Assembly (NCBI GenBank): GCA_003260075.1
Contig: QLIY01000536.1
Location: forward strand, 43,566-107,565
Length of the DNA stretch: 64,000 nt
From: Phallusia mammillata
Taxonomy: Eukaryota > Chordata > Ascidiacea > Phlebobranchia > Ascidiidae
Direction: 5' to 3'
In this document: positions 1 to 13,246 of the stretch, in pieces
Layout: every line of letters begins with the position of its first letter
Numbering within the stretch: position 1 is the first letter of the stretch
Translations under genes and position numbers: made by a program
The notes under the pieces: model-generated
The model's database searches: none
The model's input: the letters and a program-made list of their open reading frames with translations, nothing else
What the model was told of the DNA's origin: nothing

Positions 1-2101
1 CACAACATAGCGCTATTCTGGACTTGTCTTAAAATACGTGTTCGTACATGATGAAATCTTGGGGAAGGCATTCTTTTCCTGTTTTTCACGAATGCTAAGC
101 ACGTGCTAAACTGATCAGGCGCGGTGCACGCAACAAACACGCTGCGGCAGCGTGATCAGATGTATTGAAAATATGTTTTCGCGGCGTAACATTAAATTTG
201 CAAGTCAATGTGGCCTGCGAGCAAATTGCTTAACATGAACAAAGTTTCACAGTAGCTATGAAATAGCAAACAGGTTTTGCGAAATACTGAATGACCTAGT
301 TTGACCAGGCGTCATCAAACTGACCGGCGGAAACCAAATTGTTTTCACTGGTCATTGTGTACATGACGTCATATAAACTCAAGTAACCCTAATTGAAATG
401 CCCTAACAGGAATGTAAAGCGAACAATTTTCAACGCGATTTTAAGACTTTATTTGCTTTGATTAACAAACTCGAACGTTTCGATATGCTCTGCCTTATAA
501 GTTGTCAAACACACCCAACAAAGTTTGGTTCCGGTCTCTTTTGATTTTAGATTTTGAGTTTGATAGAAGTTTGGCCAACTAAGCATTTCAAAAAAATAAA
601 CATACTAATAAGCAGCGTTTCCGGCTATGATTGTTTTAGTGCAATTGTGTTGCTATATGACATGTGTTCTTTCACCAAGGGAAACATACACAACTCATTG
701 CGAAACATTACAGGTGATGGTAATAGCGGTACATTTCAAGCTTCTGGCTTGTTGTTTTGCATATTAGGCTACTGTTGCAAAAATATATTTTATTCTTGCA
801 ATATAGGCTGCATGAATATTGTGTGGTGAATATATGCGTGAATGTAAAAAAATAGTGAGGAGTACGCGATTTATAGTCTGTCAAACACAAAGCATTATCT
901 ACGCGAAATTTTAACAGCGCAATAAACGGTAAACATGTGTGACGTCAACGTTATCATGTTTTAGCAGTGTCCTTCCTGAGTGTAGCTTCATAGAGTTATC
1001 ACGTTCACCAAATAATCGCAATTAAATGGTTAAACAGTTAAGTGATAGCATTTTTAGTGTTAAGCATTATTTATGTAAGCACGTCAGTCGTTTCGTAGCC
1101 CTTGGGCATATAATAGATCAGCATACGTAAGCATTCATTGGCGCATATGTTCGTGTTTGTATTCTTGCTTTAGGTGTAACCAAAACACGTCAATGTTTAT
1201 AGTGTACCACCAATTTTGCGCTGGCTGTGGAAATGAAGTATCACAGTAGCGGAGTTGCAACATTGTGCCAGTCCTTTCGTTAAATTTGTTTCAACGTTTT
1301 CAGGCTTTTTTCGTCTTAATCTGCGTCGACTAATCCGAAATATTTTATCATTAGGTTAGTCTGCCTGAAAAGAATATTTGACGTAAGACGCCGAAACAAT
1401 GGCATGTAGCCTGACCTGGTTAGCATTATCAAAACAGCGATCATATTGCAAGCGTATTCAGTTATGGGCAGATTAAAATGAGCCTACAATGATTGCAATC
1501 GTTTTATATGTAAACTTTGTTGCATTAAAGCACCGCGTAAGGCACTGATGGATTCCAAAATGTGAGCTCAAGAAATTTTAGTGGTCCACAGATCTATCTA
1601 GCTAGCCTATGTAGACCTATCTATCTAGCTAGCCTATATTTTTATAGTCATGGTTATTTTCAAAAATCAAATTGCACCATACATATTCAAATATTTTAAA
1701 AGTTTGCAGGATGTGGTGACCAACAAACCAATTTTAGATCGGCATAATTATTGAGGCACAGATGGCTGCTTTAAAGGCCACCGAATAAGAATAAAAACAC
1801 CCATGTCTTAACTTTTCAGGCTATAAAGCATCATGTAATCTTATTTTTAAAGGGAGACAAGAGGCCAAAAATTTACTGAAACTTTAAACGCTTGATAGTG
1901 TCAGAGAGCAAGACGAGTAACTTCTGCATTTTGCCTGCAATTTTTAACCGAAATAAAACAAAACATAAAATTACAAAATGTATTGTGAATTTTAACAATC
2001 TGTTTGTTTATCTTGAACTGTATGTAAGAAGTGACACCAAAATAGTGTTAAATGCACACCATTTACTTGTCACATAAAATCAATTCATTTTTTCGTGACA
2101 G
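1..2101. other. Intergenic sequence upstream of the cobl-like gene
   Basis: I see no supportable gene here. The open frames are short, AT-rich and lack splice-linked partners. Two perfect TGACGTCA palindromes lie at 364-371 and 940-947. A 17-bp direct repeat, CTATCTAGCTAGCCTAT, occurs at 1594-1610 and 1621-1637. Confidence 0.6.
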
Positions 2102-2109
2102 TATAAATA
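2102..2109 (+). promoter_or_regulatory. Candidate TATA box of the cobl-like gene
   Basis: TATAAATA lies about 300 bases upstream of the cobl-like start codon at 2409 on the same strand. No intervening gene is visible. The start site is not determined. Many ascidian mRNAs are trans-spliced at the 5' end, so the true promoter could lie elsewhere. Confidence 0.35.
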
Positions 2110-2408
2110 CGTTCATTTGGGGGCAAACCCTTCAGTACAACAACAATCAGCCAAGGACAAGAGAACGTTGATGTTCATGTTTGTAATGAAACCTTTGCTT
2201 CGTGTGTTGAAATCAGCAAATAAATATGCAGTTTAGTTACATTTTTCATTTTAATGTTTAGTTTTGAGGTTGTTAAAAGTCAAAAAAAAGTTTTGTGTTG
2301 TTTATTTGTCAGAATGTCGTTGTAGTATGTTGTGGGGTAAAATTTTGGCACGAATGTAGAAAACTTACACCATACGACCTTAAGTAGTACGGATAAGTGA
2401 ATTTGAAC

Positions 2409-5400
2409 ATGGCGACCATACGTTCAGAGTAAGTTGACTTATTCTTATATTTTTTCCTATGTGTCTAATTCTTTTTTAAACATATATAAAAACAATTTAA
2501 AACTATAAATTGTCAACAAAAACAAACTGGTTATTATAGTTAAAAAGCGTTTTGTCATAAACAATATAGGCCTCCTGTAGAAACTACCAACTAACAATGT
2601 TTGTTTTGTATTTAGTGATGGATCGATTTATGATGAAATTGGTGGATCTGAAGACTCAGAGTCGACCTACAGTGACCTTGACCAAGAAATTATGATGGAA
2701 GTGATTCTTCCTGACAACAGCATTCATAAAATCACAATTCTAGCAAGGTGACTTAAAGTAACCAACTACATAAAAGATGACAATTGGGTAAAATCCAAAT
2801 ATTTCCAGTATTAGATTACTTTTTTCCTTATTATGAGACTGTTGTACTAATTGGATATTTTAATAAATCTATTCTGCATAAACACTCATATATCATTGGC
2901 TCAAACACAAACAAAATTTGAATGTGCCAGATCATGTTTCACTTTCTTGGTCATACATAAAAACATTTTGACATTTATGGTCTAACAGGCCTCCGCGACT
3001 GCTAAATGCCATTAGGGCATGGTGTGGTCACCAACCACTTTATACGTCTGTGGTAACCTATAACTTGCGTACATCACATCTTGAGCCAATTATAAATAGC
3101 CCCAGGCTCTAAACCTGCTGTTATGATATTTAACTTGGTCGATATGACTCAAATGCCAACTGTTGATTCATGCTAAGTTTAATCTTACTAGGAATCTTAA
3201 CTTAAGACAATTTTGTGGTAAAACTGCATTTTTCCTTGCAGCACCCCCTTGAGCGATTTACGAACCAGTGTCTGCTCTCAGTTTAAGCTGGTACCAAGTC
3301 AGCATGTAGTGGAGTTTGTTGGAGCAAAGTCGAGCGTTACAAAACGAAAAGCTTCTCTTGCAATTGGAAGACTAGATGCAACCATGATAAAAATACTAAC
3401 CAAGAAAGCATCAAACAAACCATCCCCGGTACCTGCTGCAGTTGCAAATACTAGTGAGGTAAGATATCATAACATATTGTCATAAATTTTAAAGTTGTTT
3501 TGTTTTTATACAGTTATATAATCAATAAATTGTTTATAGTCCTTGTATGCAGTGTATGGTTTTCAGACAGTTGTTTGAAAAAATGAAATAGTTAAGGATT
3601 AAATAACCAAACATGTTTTGAACATTTAACTAACATCATTAGAATTAGCATTTACCAACAATTTTGCAAAAACAACAACAACATTTCAGTGTTAGTGTTG
3701 CAAATGATAGGGATGTATTTAGAATAAGGTTGGTGTGTTCCTTATGTCCTTTGTCATTTCAATATAGTAATCCCACAATACCACAAGCCTCCAGCCAAGA
3801 GCTGGATAGATTATAGAGATTAGCAGGAAATATCAGATCGCATGCATGACCTGTATTGAACTGACAAGTCTGTCACAAATTCAATGATTTAATTTGTATG
3901 GTTGCTGAATAACATAAATGTACATCAGTATTAAAAAACACATTTCATTTCAATAAGGACAATATAAAGCATTTAAATAAAAAATGAAACTAGTGTGTTT
4001 GGTTAGATAAGCTGTTGTTTATGAAACCCTTTATTTTTTATAGAACACTGTACGATTGATAGTAAAGCTGCCACGGTTGCGCCAAAGCATCATTCGAGTT
4101 AATCCAGATATTCCTTTGCAAACCATCTTTTTGTCAGTCTGTGAAAAGTTGAAGTTAGATGCAGAGAAAAGGTCTTTGGTTGAGTTTCGCCACCCCCAAC
4201 AGCCTGATATTCAACTTAACCCTAAGCATACGCTCAACGATTACAACTTAAGGGAGATCTCATTAACTGACAAACGCGGTGAGTTTGGAAGGAATTTTAG
4301 TTCAAACAAATTGTTGACTCTGCCTGCATAAGTGTGCGAAACTTTGTTTTTGCTATTTGACAAATAATAAAAGTTAATGATTTGCAGAATCTATGCAGTT
4401 TTCATGTGATTGTTTTGTAAGGTTTTTGGGCTGTTAATAACAATGGTGTTTTTGTGTGTTATTTGTTTGGAAATTATGGTCTCCTGAATTAAGTACTGTG
4501 CTTAAAAGTTAATCTGTCTTTTCCTGGAATATATAAAAGGTTCATAAAATTAATATTTTAAAACGATATAAACAGACATGGCAAAATGTAAAAGAAAGCA
4601 TTCTGATAGTTCAACACTTTAAAACACACATTGTTTAGGCCTGATGACTTGGAGAAAATTACAAAGTTTTGTTTGCATTTTAGATTTGGCTCCAAAGCCT
4701 GCAGTACCCATCGCTCATGTTACACCAAAACCAGCAGCTCGAAAGAAAAAGGCGCCTGCACCTCCCCCACCAAGCAATGGTACAGCAGTGCGTCCACCAG
4801 ATACTAATGGAGAAGTAAAACCGGCACCTATAAGTAAGCATTTTATTTTTCATGTTCTTATACCAAACCCAGGGTCTCAGAAGGAGACAGTAAACAAGGT
4901 TGTGTTTTGCACACATTTTGTTTTAATACTAAGACAGCTATATATATATGCAATCTTATTTCATAACATGTTCAGTTGTGTAGCAAACTGTACAAATCAC
5001 CCCTTAGGTTAAGACCAAGATATTTTACTCTTGGGTATGTTAGGTTCTTTAGCATAGCCAAGTTCAAGTCAATATGTCAAATAAACTGCTTCAAACTTTG
5101 CTTACAGTTTCATAATTTCTTTGTTGTGTCTAAATGATTTGACCAAAACGTGTCTGTTACACATAGTTTGCACCACAAAGAAATGTTTTTTAGGGAATGT
5201 GATCCAAGGGGGAATATATTTAATCCAAAACTCTTTTCTGAATAAAAGTTATAACACATACAGTCTAAAACTGGACCACAATCCCCTTGGGGCAAATTAA
5301 ATAAGTTCAATACAATATTTTTCCACATTTCATATTATGATGTAATAATTGGTAAACCAGAAAACTGTCATCAAAATCAAATTTGTAAAATTACCAACCA

Positions 5401-8400
5401 GTGCTTAACATTTCAAACACAGCAGATGGTCTATTTGACAAGTAGGTGGACAGCAATTTGGTCAATAGTATTGGCCAACACCACATCTCTTTGTACAGTG
5501 TAATCCAAAACATTAATTTGAGGCCTGTTGAACAAGATAAGTGGTAGCATTAAGTAGATGATCTTTAATGGGGGCTGTGCGCTGTAATTTAAATCCTTGG
5601 TAATTGTCAAGTGCTGTATGGTGGGGGGTTGGACTAATTAATTGTCAAAGCCAGCACACAGCCATGACCAATTTGTATTAAATATTACACATTACATACA
5701 AAATAGGTGTTATTTCAACAAATTGCACTTTTTGTTTATTGTATATATGGCATAATTTTCTGTATATGGCAACTGACAATATGTGGAATAAAGAAAAATC
5801 AGAACAACAAAATTTGTATGTAAAAAGATTCACCAGATTACAAAAATTCCTATAGAAAATGCCAAAATTGGTAATGCAATTCACTGCATGGATATGAGAG
5901 CCCAAATTTGGACAGACCTCCAGTACTCTGACCTTTACATAGGAATTAGTTGTTTGTACACACTTGTTAAAACCAAATATGACCCCACTGTTGTTGTTTA
6001 CTAAGTGAATTGGTCAATGGTTACAGCATGGTTTAACGGCCAGATTGATTTTATTTAAAAAATGATCGCTAGCTTTTTGGTACAAGAACATTAAAACACA
6101 ATTAGTCAAACACATGGAAAATAAATCAGATACAAAAGGATTATAGTTTATGAATAAGCATAGACATTTTCTAGTTGATTTGTTTTTGCCAGACTCCCAA
6201 ATGTTAGTGGCACAAGGCATACTCCCTTTGTTGGGCTATGATTTTTGCAGTTTTTTTGTAACACTGTTGTAACATTTTTGTTCTGTTTTTGTTAGGTTTC
6301 CTTCCAAACATACATAAGTTTATTCCAACTGACCCGAATGTCATGTGTTCATGCAAATTGTCCTAAAATTAAAGTGTAAATTTATACGACAGGTATTAGT
6401 TATTTTTCAGGATTAGTTAACATTTTTGTATTTCCACAGAGCCTGCAAAACGGCGCCACGCCCCTTTGCCACCCCAAGCAACACACAAGGTTGAGGAGCC
6501 TGAACCAGAACCAGTAAATATTCAATGTTTTGTTGCTATTACAGAATACACAACTTAACACATTTTTCCAACATAGGTTTATGCCCAAGTTCGTAAGAAG
6601 AAACCAGAAAAACAAGTTGAAGAAAAACCAGGTACTGTTTTGTACGCTTGACATCTAAGGCATGCTTTAAAACAAATTTTTCACCCATTGTAAATATTTG
6701 CGCAAGCTGCCTTAGGGCGATAAACCTTGAAAATCACCCAGTTTCTATTGACAAATCCATCAATATTGAGTTTGCTTAAGAATTTGTTGATTAATTTTTA
6801 CTTTTACCACAAGTATCTATTGTTCACTACAGCACATGTTCTTAAAAATCTGGCTATTTTTTCCCACTTTTTGTGTAAATAAAGATTTGTAAATCTCAAA
6901 ACGCCAATGTTTAATTCAAAACCTGTATAAAAAACAAGTTAAACTGATACATATACTAACTTTGATATTGTTAGCCCCAGACACTTCACTATTATTATTT
7001 GAATTAAAGCAACAAACATCCCATTGTTATGTTAATAGTAAAGGCAAATCACTCTATCTTCCATAGCATTCACTTGAAAAAGGATCGGTTGAAAGTAAAA
7101 AAAATCTTACAACTCTGTGATTGTTTAAAACAAATTAAGAATTCAAATGTACTATTATTTTTTTGTCAGAAGAAGAACCTCACCAGGGAAGCACTGAGGA
7201 AGAATCCAAGGATGTAACCGAAGAAACAGAAGATGAAATATCAGCTTCTCTTGATGCAACTGATGAACTCGACAAGGTTTTAGAGGAAGCAAGTATTCCA
7301 AGCAACAGTAAGCAAAAATAACCAACTGTTTTGAATATTTGGTTGCTTACCTATCATTTTAGCAAGTATAAAACCATAGATTGAGGGGAAAAAACATATG
7401 ATTTTAGTATTGTAATTGTATTACACTTTACAGTGTTTCTTAATTCAAAATTGAAAAAATGTAAACGTCACCACAAATTCGTGCAGGTTCTACACATTCT
7501 GACGAAATTGTAGCTGATGATATAAAACTGGAAGTAAATGAGTTCCCAGAGCGGCCACCTAGAATCCATGTAAGTTTTTATGTACATCCAAAAGCACTGG
7601 CTTCTCAACAATCAAACTATTGTAAAAAGTTAGAATCTTCAAACTTGGACAACAAACTAATCTGTGCAGATTCACAAAGAAGCATTTTCATGTCTCAAGT
7701 TCAAAAAATTCGAAAAAAAAAATCATTTCTTGATAAATAATTTTTGAAACAGAAAGCTGTACACAAGGTGGAGGAACATAGTGATGACATCACAGTTGAT
7801 GATGTCACTAAAGAAGAAGATGTACCAGCTCCAGCGGTGCGACAACAAAAATCTGTTAAGGGCGAAATCAAAATCTATGATGTAGTTGATGATGAAATCA
7901 AATTTGACGACAGTATCATCGGCAATGAAGAAACATCATCACACCACAGCGATGATGTCATAGCAGTTGATGATGTCAACCATGATGAAACAATTCACTC
8001 AGAAAATGATGAAGAACCCGTTGTGGAAAAAGCCACTGACAGGTTACCACAAGCTGAAATGGATGTGAAAAGTATTGTGGAGAGCGTATCTGTTGTCACA
8101 AGCAGTGAGGTAAGTGTGTTCAAGTTGTATTGGTTGCACAGAATGGTTAATGCACATACCACAAGTTTGCCAATTAGTTGTCCAAAATGCCTTCGGGAAA
8201 AGGAAAGAAATTGTAGAGAATTGTAAAACATTGCATCTTACAACATTTTATGCCAGTTCAATGACAAATTTGCTGCGAAAACTAGCTTTGCATATGAATT
8301 GATATTAAAATATTTAATAAACAGGAAGAGACCCAGATAAAAGAACCTGAACAAGAATCGATTGTGATTTCCCCTGTGTCATATGTCCCTGTTGAACCCA

Positions 8401-11400
8401 CTCCTGATGATGTAGAGGACTTACCTCCTCCACCTCCATCTTTCCTTGGATCAGAAGATTTTGACCCACTACCACCACCCCCAGAGGTATATATGCATAA
8501 TATTTAAATTTATTTCGTAACACTACACATGAAATAGCTTGTCCAAAACAATTATGTGAGACAGCTTACAACATATTTATAGAAGCTCTTTGACAGTATA
8601 TATTTATTTTACTAAGTTAACCGTTATACAATAAACCTAGGTTAAACCAGATTTTGGTAAATCCGGATCTTTGCCTAATCCAGACAAATTTTTTGGTCCA
8701 AACAGGTCCAGATTAACCAAGGATTACTGTATATGTTTTTAGAATATGCCATAATTTAAACATTGTTTTTTTTGCGTTTTAATTAAGTCACCATAGGCTT
8801 GGATTACATTGAATAAGTTAAAGTTGCAAGTATACCAGAAAACACAATTTTAATTAACAGTGGTGTAACATTTTTTTTACTTGTCAAGAACAGTTTTGGT
8901 TTTCTGTACATCAGTGTATAGATATTATTTGTGCCATAAACCACATGTGAAAGAAGAAGAAAATCACTAAAATTTTGTGCACAGGATTTTAGCGACAACT
9001 CAACTCCGAGTGTTGAAAAACTTGTTATAAGCCAGACTGCAGTGTTGCCTCCACCTGTTGCTAATGGAACAGCTCATCATGAAGCAATAGACACAAAATT
9101 GAACACAGTAAGTCAATGCTGTTAGTATTACAGTGACACCTAACAACGGATGTACTGTGATGTAACAACATATGTAATGTTTTGCCTTTATGTATAGAAA
9201 TTGATGCATTTTTTTGTTGCTAAATATGTTCTAATTTAAAAAAAAATAGATTGTTAATACAGTACATCATCATTTATCATTCAGACATGTTTTTTTGTGC
9301 AAGCTTCTTTATCAAACATTTCATTTGATTTTGTACTAAACACAGTTACTATATTTTACTTTATTAATACTTTTTAAAGTTTTACTTTAATATTGTTTTT
9401 GTTGTTGTTTATAAAAACAGTAAACTTATTTTCACATAAAGATTTTATCTGTACATTTTCAAGAACACATACTGCTGTGAATAGGAGTTAATTTGAGACT
9501 TTTTAACGAAGGAAAACAACTTTGACCTGCGGATAGCTGAAAGTCTGGGAATATCCAATGTGTCTATTGATGAAAAACAGTTTCCGCCCCCTCAGAAATA
9601 TAAACCAGTCACTGCACCAAAACCAGCTAAGAGTTTGGCTTCTTTCATCAAAGACCAAAATGAAAATGAAATCAAGCCAGCCGAACATACTTCAAATGTA
9701 AGTTTAATTATTTTATTTTATTCATAAACAGAATCATGACATTTGTTAGTTTATTATGTGACAGCCTTATCATCAAAAAAATAAATGTAGTCTTTTTTAA
9801 TGGTTTTGCCTTGAACTTTTTTTTATTTTAACTTGGAAACACTTTTCCAGTTTACATTTTTGCGGATTTGAAAGAAATACATTTTTGGGATTGACTGTCC
9901 TTAGTTTTGAGATTGTTGTTGTTGTTTTTTGCAATACTTCTTGAGAAAGGCATTTCAAATATCATACATATTTGGTTTTTGGACACTGCTCTAAAAAGAT
10001 TTTTAAGAGTTTCGTGTTAACCTAGTTTATGGTTGGATACAAGGTTAAACAAAGTATGTCTTTGCGTGTCTTTGTTGGAATTTACCGTCCAACAAAGAGA
10101 TTCTTTTTCACCATGTTTGTACTGTGAGTCTAATTAGGTGGTAAATGATTAATACAGATTTAATAATGGCAATTTTAGCATTTTTTACAACAACTTACAA
10201 TATAATGCATTAACTATGGATTTTTCTGAGTTTATATAAAAGATTTATTAACTAATGTTCGCAACATAGCAATTAAACCAATTGTTCAGTTTAAATAATA
10301 TTTTGCATATGAAACACTGTGGTTAGAAGTTCAAAGATAAATTGTCTTTCTCTATTCACCATCATAAAACTTTTCAATGAAAGTGAAAGTCTTTTTGCTG
10401 TAAAATAACATCTAGTCTTTAAATCACTTCATTGTGGTTTTGCAGCCAGTCGGCGTTCTCAGTGAAAACAATATATGTTCAAGGGCCATTGTTGACTCAA
10501 GAGCCTTGCCATTGTCTCACTGCACGATTTGTTCTTGGTTTGGCGTAAACTCTTAAATCATTTTCCACACTTAAGTTCTCTGGGAACTGTTTGCTTTGCC
10601 TTGTGGAATGCCCCAGGAATGTAGATTGCAGCTTTGGGTGGAAATAAACTGAAGTTTATGGCCTGGATCTCCTGTCTTCACTTGATATTTGAACATGATA
10701 AAAAAACCTGCCCATAGCGAAATACAGACTTTTGTTTTTCATTTCAATATGTATTGTTTTTAAATTGGAATAATTATATTTAGTACCTTTTTAAAGAAAT
10801 AGATACTAATGCACAAGTTGAATAAGGACGAAACGTACATATACTTAGATATATTTCTTGAGTTTATTCTTTTGTGTACAAAATCCCCATACACTTATCC
10901 AAAATAATATTTAAACCAAACTGTTTCAGGAAAATGACAGCGCTGATGCCGAATTACTTAAACTACAAAAAGAAATAAAACGAATGAAAATGAGAAAGTC
11001 TGCTAAGCATAATGAAAACAATGACCAGTGGAAAATGATGAAAGGTTTGTGTTTTTACACAAAATTAAATGCTAAATGTATAAACATGTCTTTTTAATTC
11101 TGTTTAACATTTTTTTAGAATCACAAAGAAATTCTTGGCACCCTGGCACCAAATCATTTACATTTATACCCAAGAAAACCAATGAGGTACAATTAAACAA
11201 TTAGCATTAAAAGCTACAATTTTGTTCATTTTTTTCCTAGTATTGCTAATAAACTGGATATAAAAAACATTATTTTTCAAATATGTCCATTAAATCAGAA
11301 ATTCCATCGCTACTAAACGAGATTATTCCAGTTATTTGCATATTGACGTAAATGTCAAAAAAAGGTGTGGCTAAGGGTTGCTAATAACCAGAACTATCCA

Positions 11401-12414
11401 CACATATTTGCCAAAACTGAAGTTGTAATCTAGATCCACTACAATACAGTTTCTTTTCTAGGATTAACTTCAACCATTATCATGTAAAACATTAATGGTA
11501 TGTTTGTCTGCAGGTTGCACATGAAGATTACCAAGAGGCTCCTATCCCTGTGATAGAACTTTCAAACAGTGGAGAAATTAAACCCTACTCCACAGGGACA
11601 ACCACTGACAAAAAGAAGGAACCTCCAAAAGTTCAACCGAGCACAGGTAAAAGAAAAACTTTATCATGTCCAATATAAACACATTTTTTTAAGTGATTAC
11701 TAATTTTGTAAAGTCAAATAAGGCACAAACTTTCAACATAACTGTTTCTTATCATGGGCATATTAAGATGTTTCAAAATGGAAGAGGGCAAACCATTCAT
11801 CAGTAATTCAAGGAAGTATTCCAAGCATATTACTTCCTTAATGAGTCCTACATGTATACAATTTGTGGAATTAAACCCTTTGCTGCCTATTGGTAGGTCC
11901 TTGTCTAGGAAAAGAATCATTTAATGAAGAAACTAATACAGGTTTACGTAGAAAATATTTTTCAATGATAAAAAAAATGTTTTGATGGTTCTTTTTAAAT
12001 AATCAAGTTACAAAATCAGAAAAAATCCCTGTTAAGTGATAGGGGGAGGGCGTGGTAAAAATACCAGAACAGAAATTATGTAAAAATTATCATTTATTTG
12101 CACTTCTGTCTCTTAGGAGACCGCTTTCCTTTAAAGTTAATTCATCATTCTATAAATCCCCTTGGAAATTAAATTGCATCCCCAGTGGCCTGTTCAGTGT
12201 ATATGTATATGGTGTAGCTAAAACTTAACAATGTACATGTTTATAAAGAAATTTAATGTGGAAAATGCTGTCTAAACAATAAAAAAATGCATAGCATTTT
12301 GACAAGTGCATTAAGATTTATAAGAAATTGAAACCGATAACATTATTAGGGCTTTAGAAGACAAATTGAAACCAAACTTAGAAAAAGACTTGCAAGGCAT
12401 TAGTGACGAAAACA

Positions 12415-12489
<75 letters not shown>

Positions 12490-12595
12490 TTTTCATACAG
12501 AAGCCGCCCCAAAGCCACGTTCAACACTTCCAAGTTATTACAAGAAATTTCTTGGAGCTAATGCCTTTGCAGCGAGCCAAACTACACAGCGATAA
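2409..12595 (+). CDS. cobl: Cordon-bleu (Cobl/Cobll1)-like actin regulator, 19 exons, one exon cut by a gap
   Basis: Exons: 2409-2428, 2616-2747, 3242-3458, 4044-4278, 4684-4833, 6440-6513, 6577-6631, 7170-7307, 7487-7569, 7753-8109, 8325-8486, 8985-9107, 9512-9697, 10930-11044, 11119-11186, 11514-11646, 11909-11941, 12325-12415 (continues into gap) and 12501-12595. Every checked junction keeps phase. About 820 residues are visible. Two ubiquitin-like folds lie at residues ~33-105 and ~124-200; the second carries RVNPDIPLQ, typical of the Cobl domain. KKKAPAPPPP (~222) and KRRHAP (~255) resemble the lysine/arginine-rich KRAP motifs of Cobl. Acidic SDD..VDDV repeats fill exon 10. Proline runs at ~521-525 and ~537-540 suit profilin, SH3 or EVH1 partners. 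KSFTFIPKK (~694) recalls a motif conserved in Cobl/Cobll1. Vertebrate Cobl nucleates actin through C-terminal WH2 motifs. I see none here, so they may lie in the 12416-12489 gap or be absent as in Cobll1. Exons 17 and 18 are the least certain. Confidence 0.9.
4834..6439 (+). other. Large cobl-like intron 5 (1.6 kb)
   Basis: The intron lies between exons ending ATA A|GTAAGC and starting TTTCCACAG|AGCC. It is AT-rich. The short ORFs on both strands look like chance and none has splice-linked partners. No repeat structure stands out. Confidence 0.6.
9698..10929 (+). other. Large cobl-like intron 13 (1.2 kb)
   Basis: AT-rich intron between AAT|GTAAGT and GTTTCAG|GAAAAT. I see no embedded gene or clear repeat. 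Confidence 0.6.
12416..12489. other. 74-base C run: probable assembly gap inside the cobl-like gene
   Basis: The left side is coding (…GAC GAA AAC ATC). The right side, TTTTCATACAG, is a good splice acceptor followed by the final exon. The end of exon 18, its donor site and most of the intron must therefore lie inside this run. It cannot be genuine contiguous sequence. Reading through it gives a false polyproline protein on one strand and polyglycine on the other. Confidence 0.85.
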
Positions 12596-12985
12596 TTTAC
12601 TAAAAAAACTGCTCTGTATAAAATACAACCTGCTCTGTGAGGCAATTTTTGTTTTCCGCTTTTTTGTGTGAGTGCCAACGCGAGTATTGTACTTCTATGA
12701 CGTAGATTTCAAATCAATACTGTGTCCCGAAATTCACAAAAGTGTCATGACGTTCACGTACTAATTTTCAGTAGTTAAAGCAATTCTGTGTTAATTGATT
12801 ATGTTTAGTTGTACTGTAGATACCGACCTCAATCTACCATGTATTTAAGCTTGCCTTTGGTTATGTGCTGATTTTGGCAAAACCCAGACAAATAACATTA
12901 AAATTTGTGTGTCAAACCAAGACTTGGTTAACTTTGGATTCAAATGTATTTGAAAGTAACAAATATAATATAGCTGTCCAACTAC

Positions 12986-12991
12986 AATAAA
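12986..12991 (+). terminator. Candidate polyadenylation signal for the cobl-like gene
   Basis: AATAAA lies about 390 bases after the stop codon at 12593-12595. It is plausible but not unique in such AT-rich DNA. Confidence 0.35.
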
Positions 12992-13112
12992 AAATTGATT
13001 GTGTTGAGACATTAATAGAGAATATCAGGTATTATCTTTTTTTCTAAATTAGCCATTTTTATAAAAATCATTTGTCAATGTACTAGGGGTCAAGTTCCAC
13101 GTACCTTTCTGG

Positions 13113-13246
13113 TATTCACAATTAGATATGCTCCTATATGTATTTTGTCACCTTGTAATATAGCACAAAGGTACCCCCCCCCCCCTATTCACAATTAGAT
13201 ATGCTCCTATATGTATTTTGTCACCTTGTAATAGAACACAAAGGAA
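13113..13246. repeat. Near-identical copies flanking a 12-C run
   Basis: The left copy (13113-13173) and right copy (13186-13246) differ at a few bases (for example TATAGCAC versus TAGAACAC). The 12 C bases lie between them. This fits two alleles joined across a placeholder gap. Confidence 0.85.

Noticed and set aside
12311-12671. Polyproline/polyglycine ORFs across the 74-C run
   Set aside because: The run replaces missing sequence between two exons, and the frame beyond it disagrees with the true last exon.
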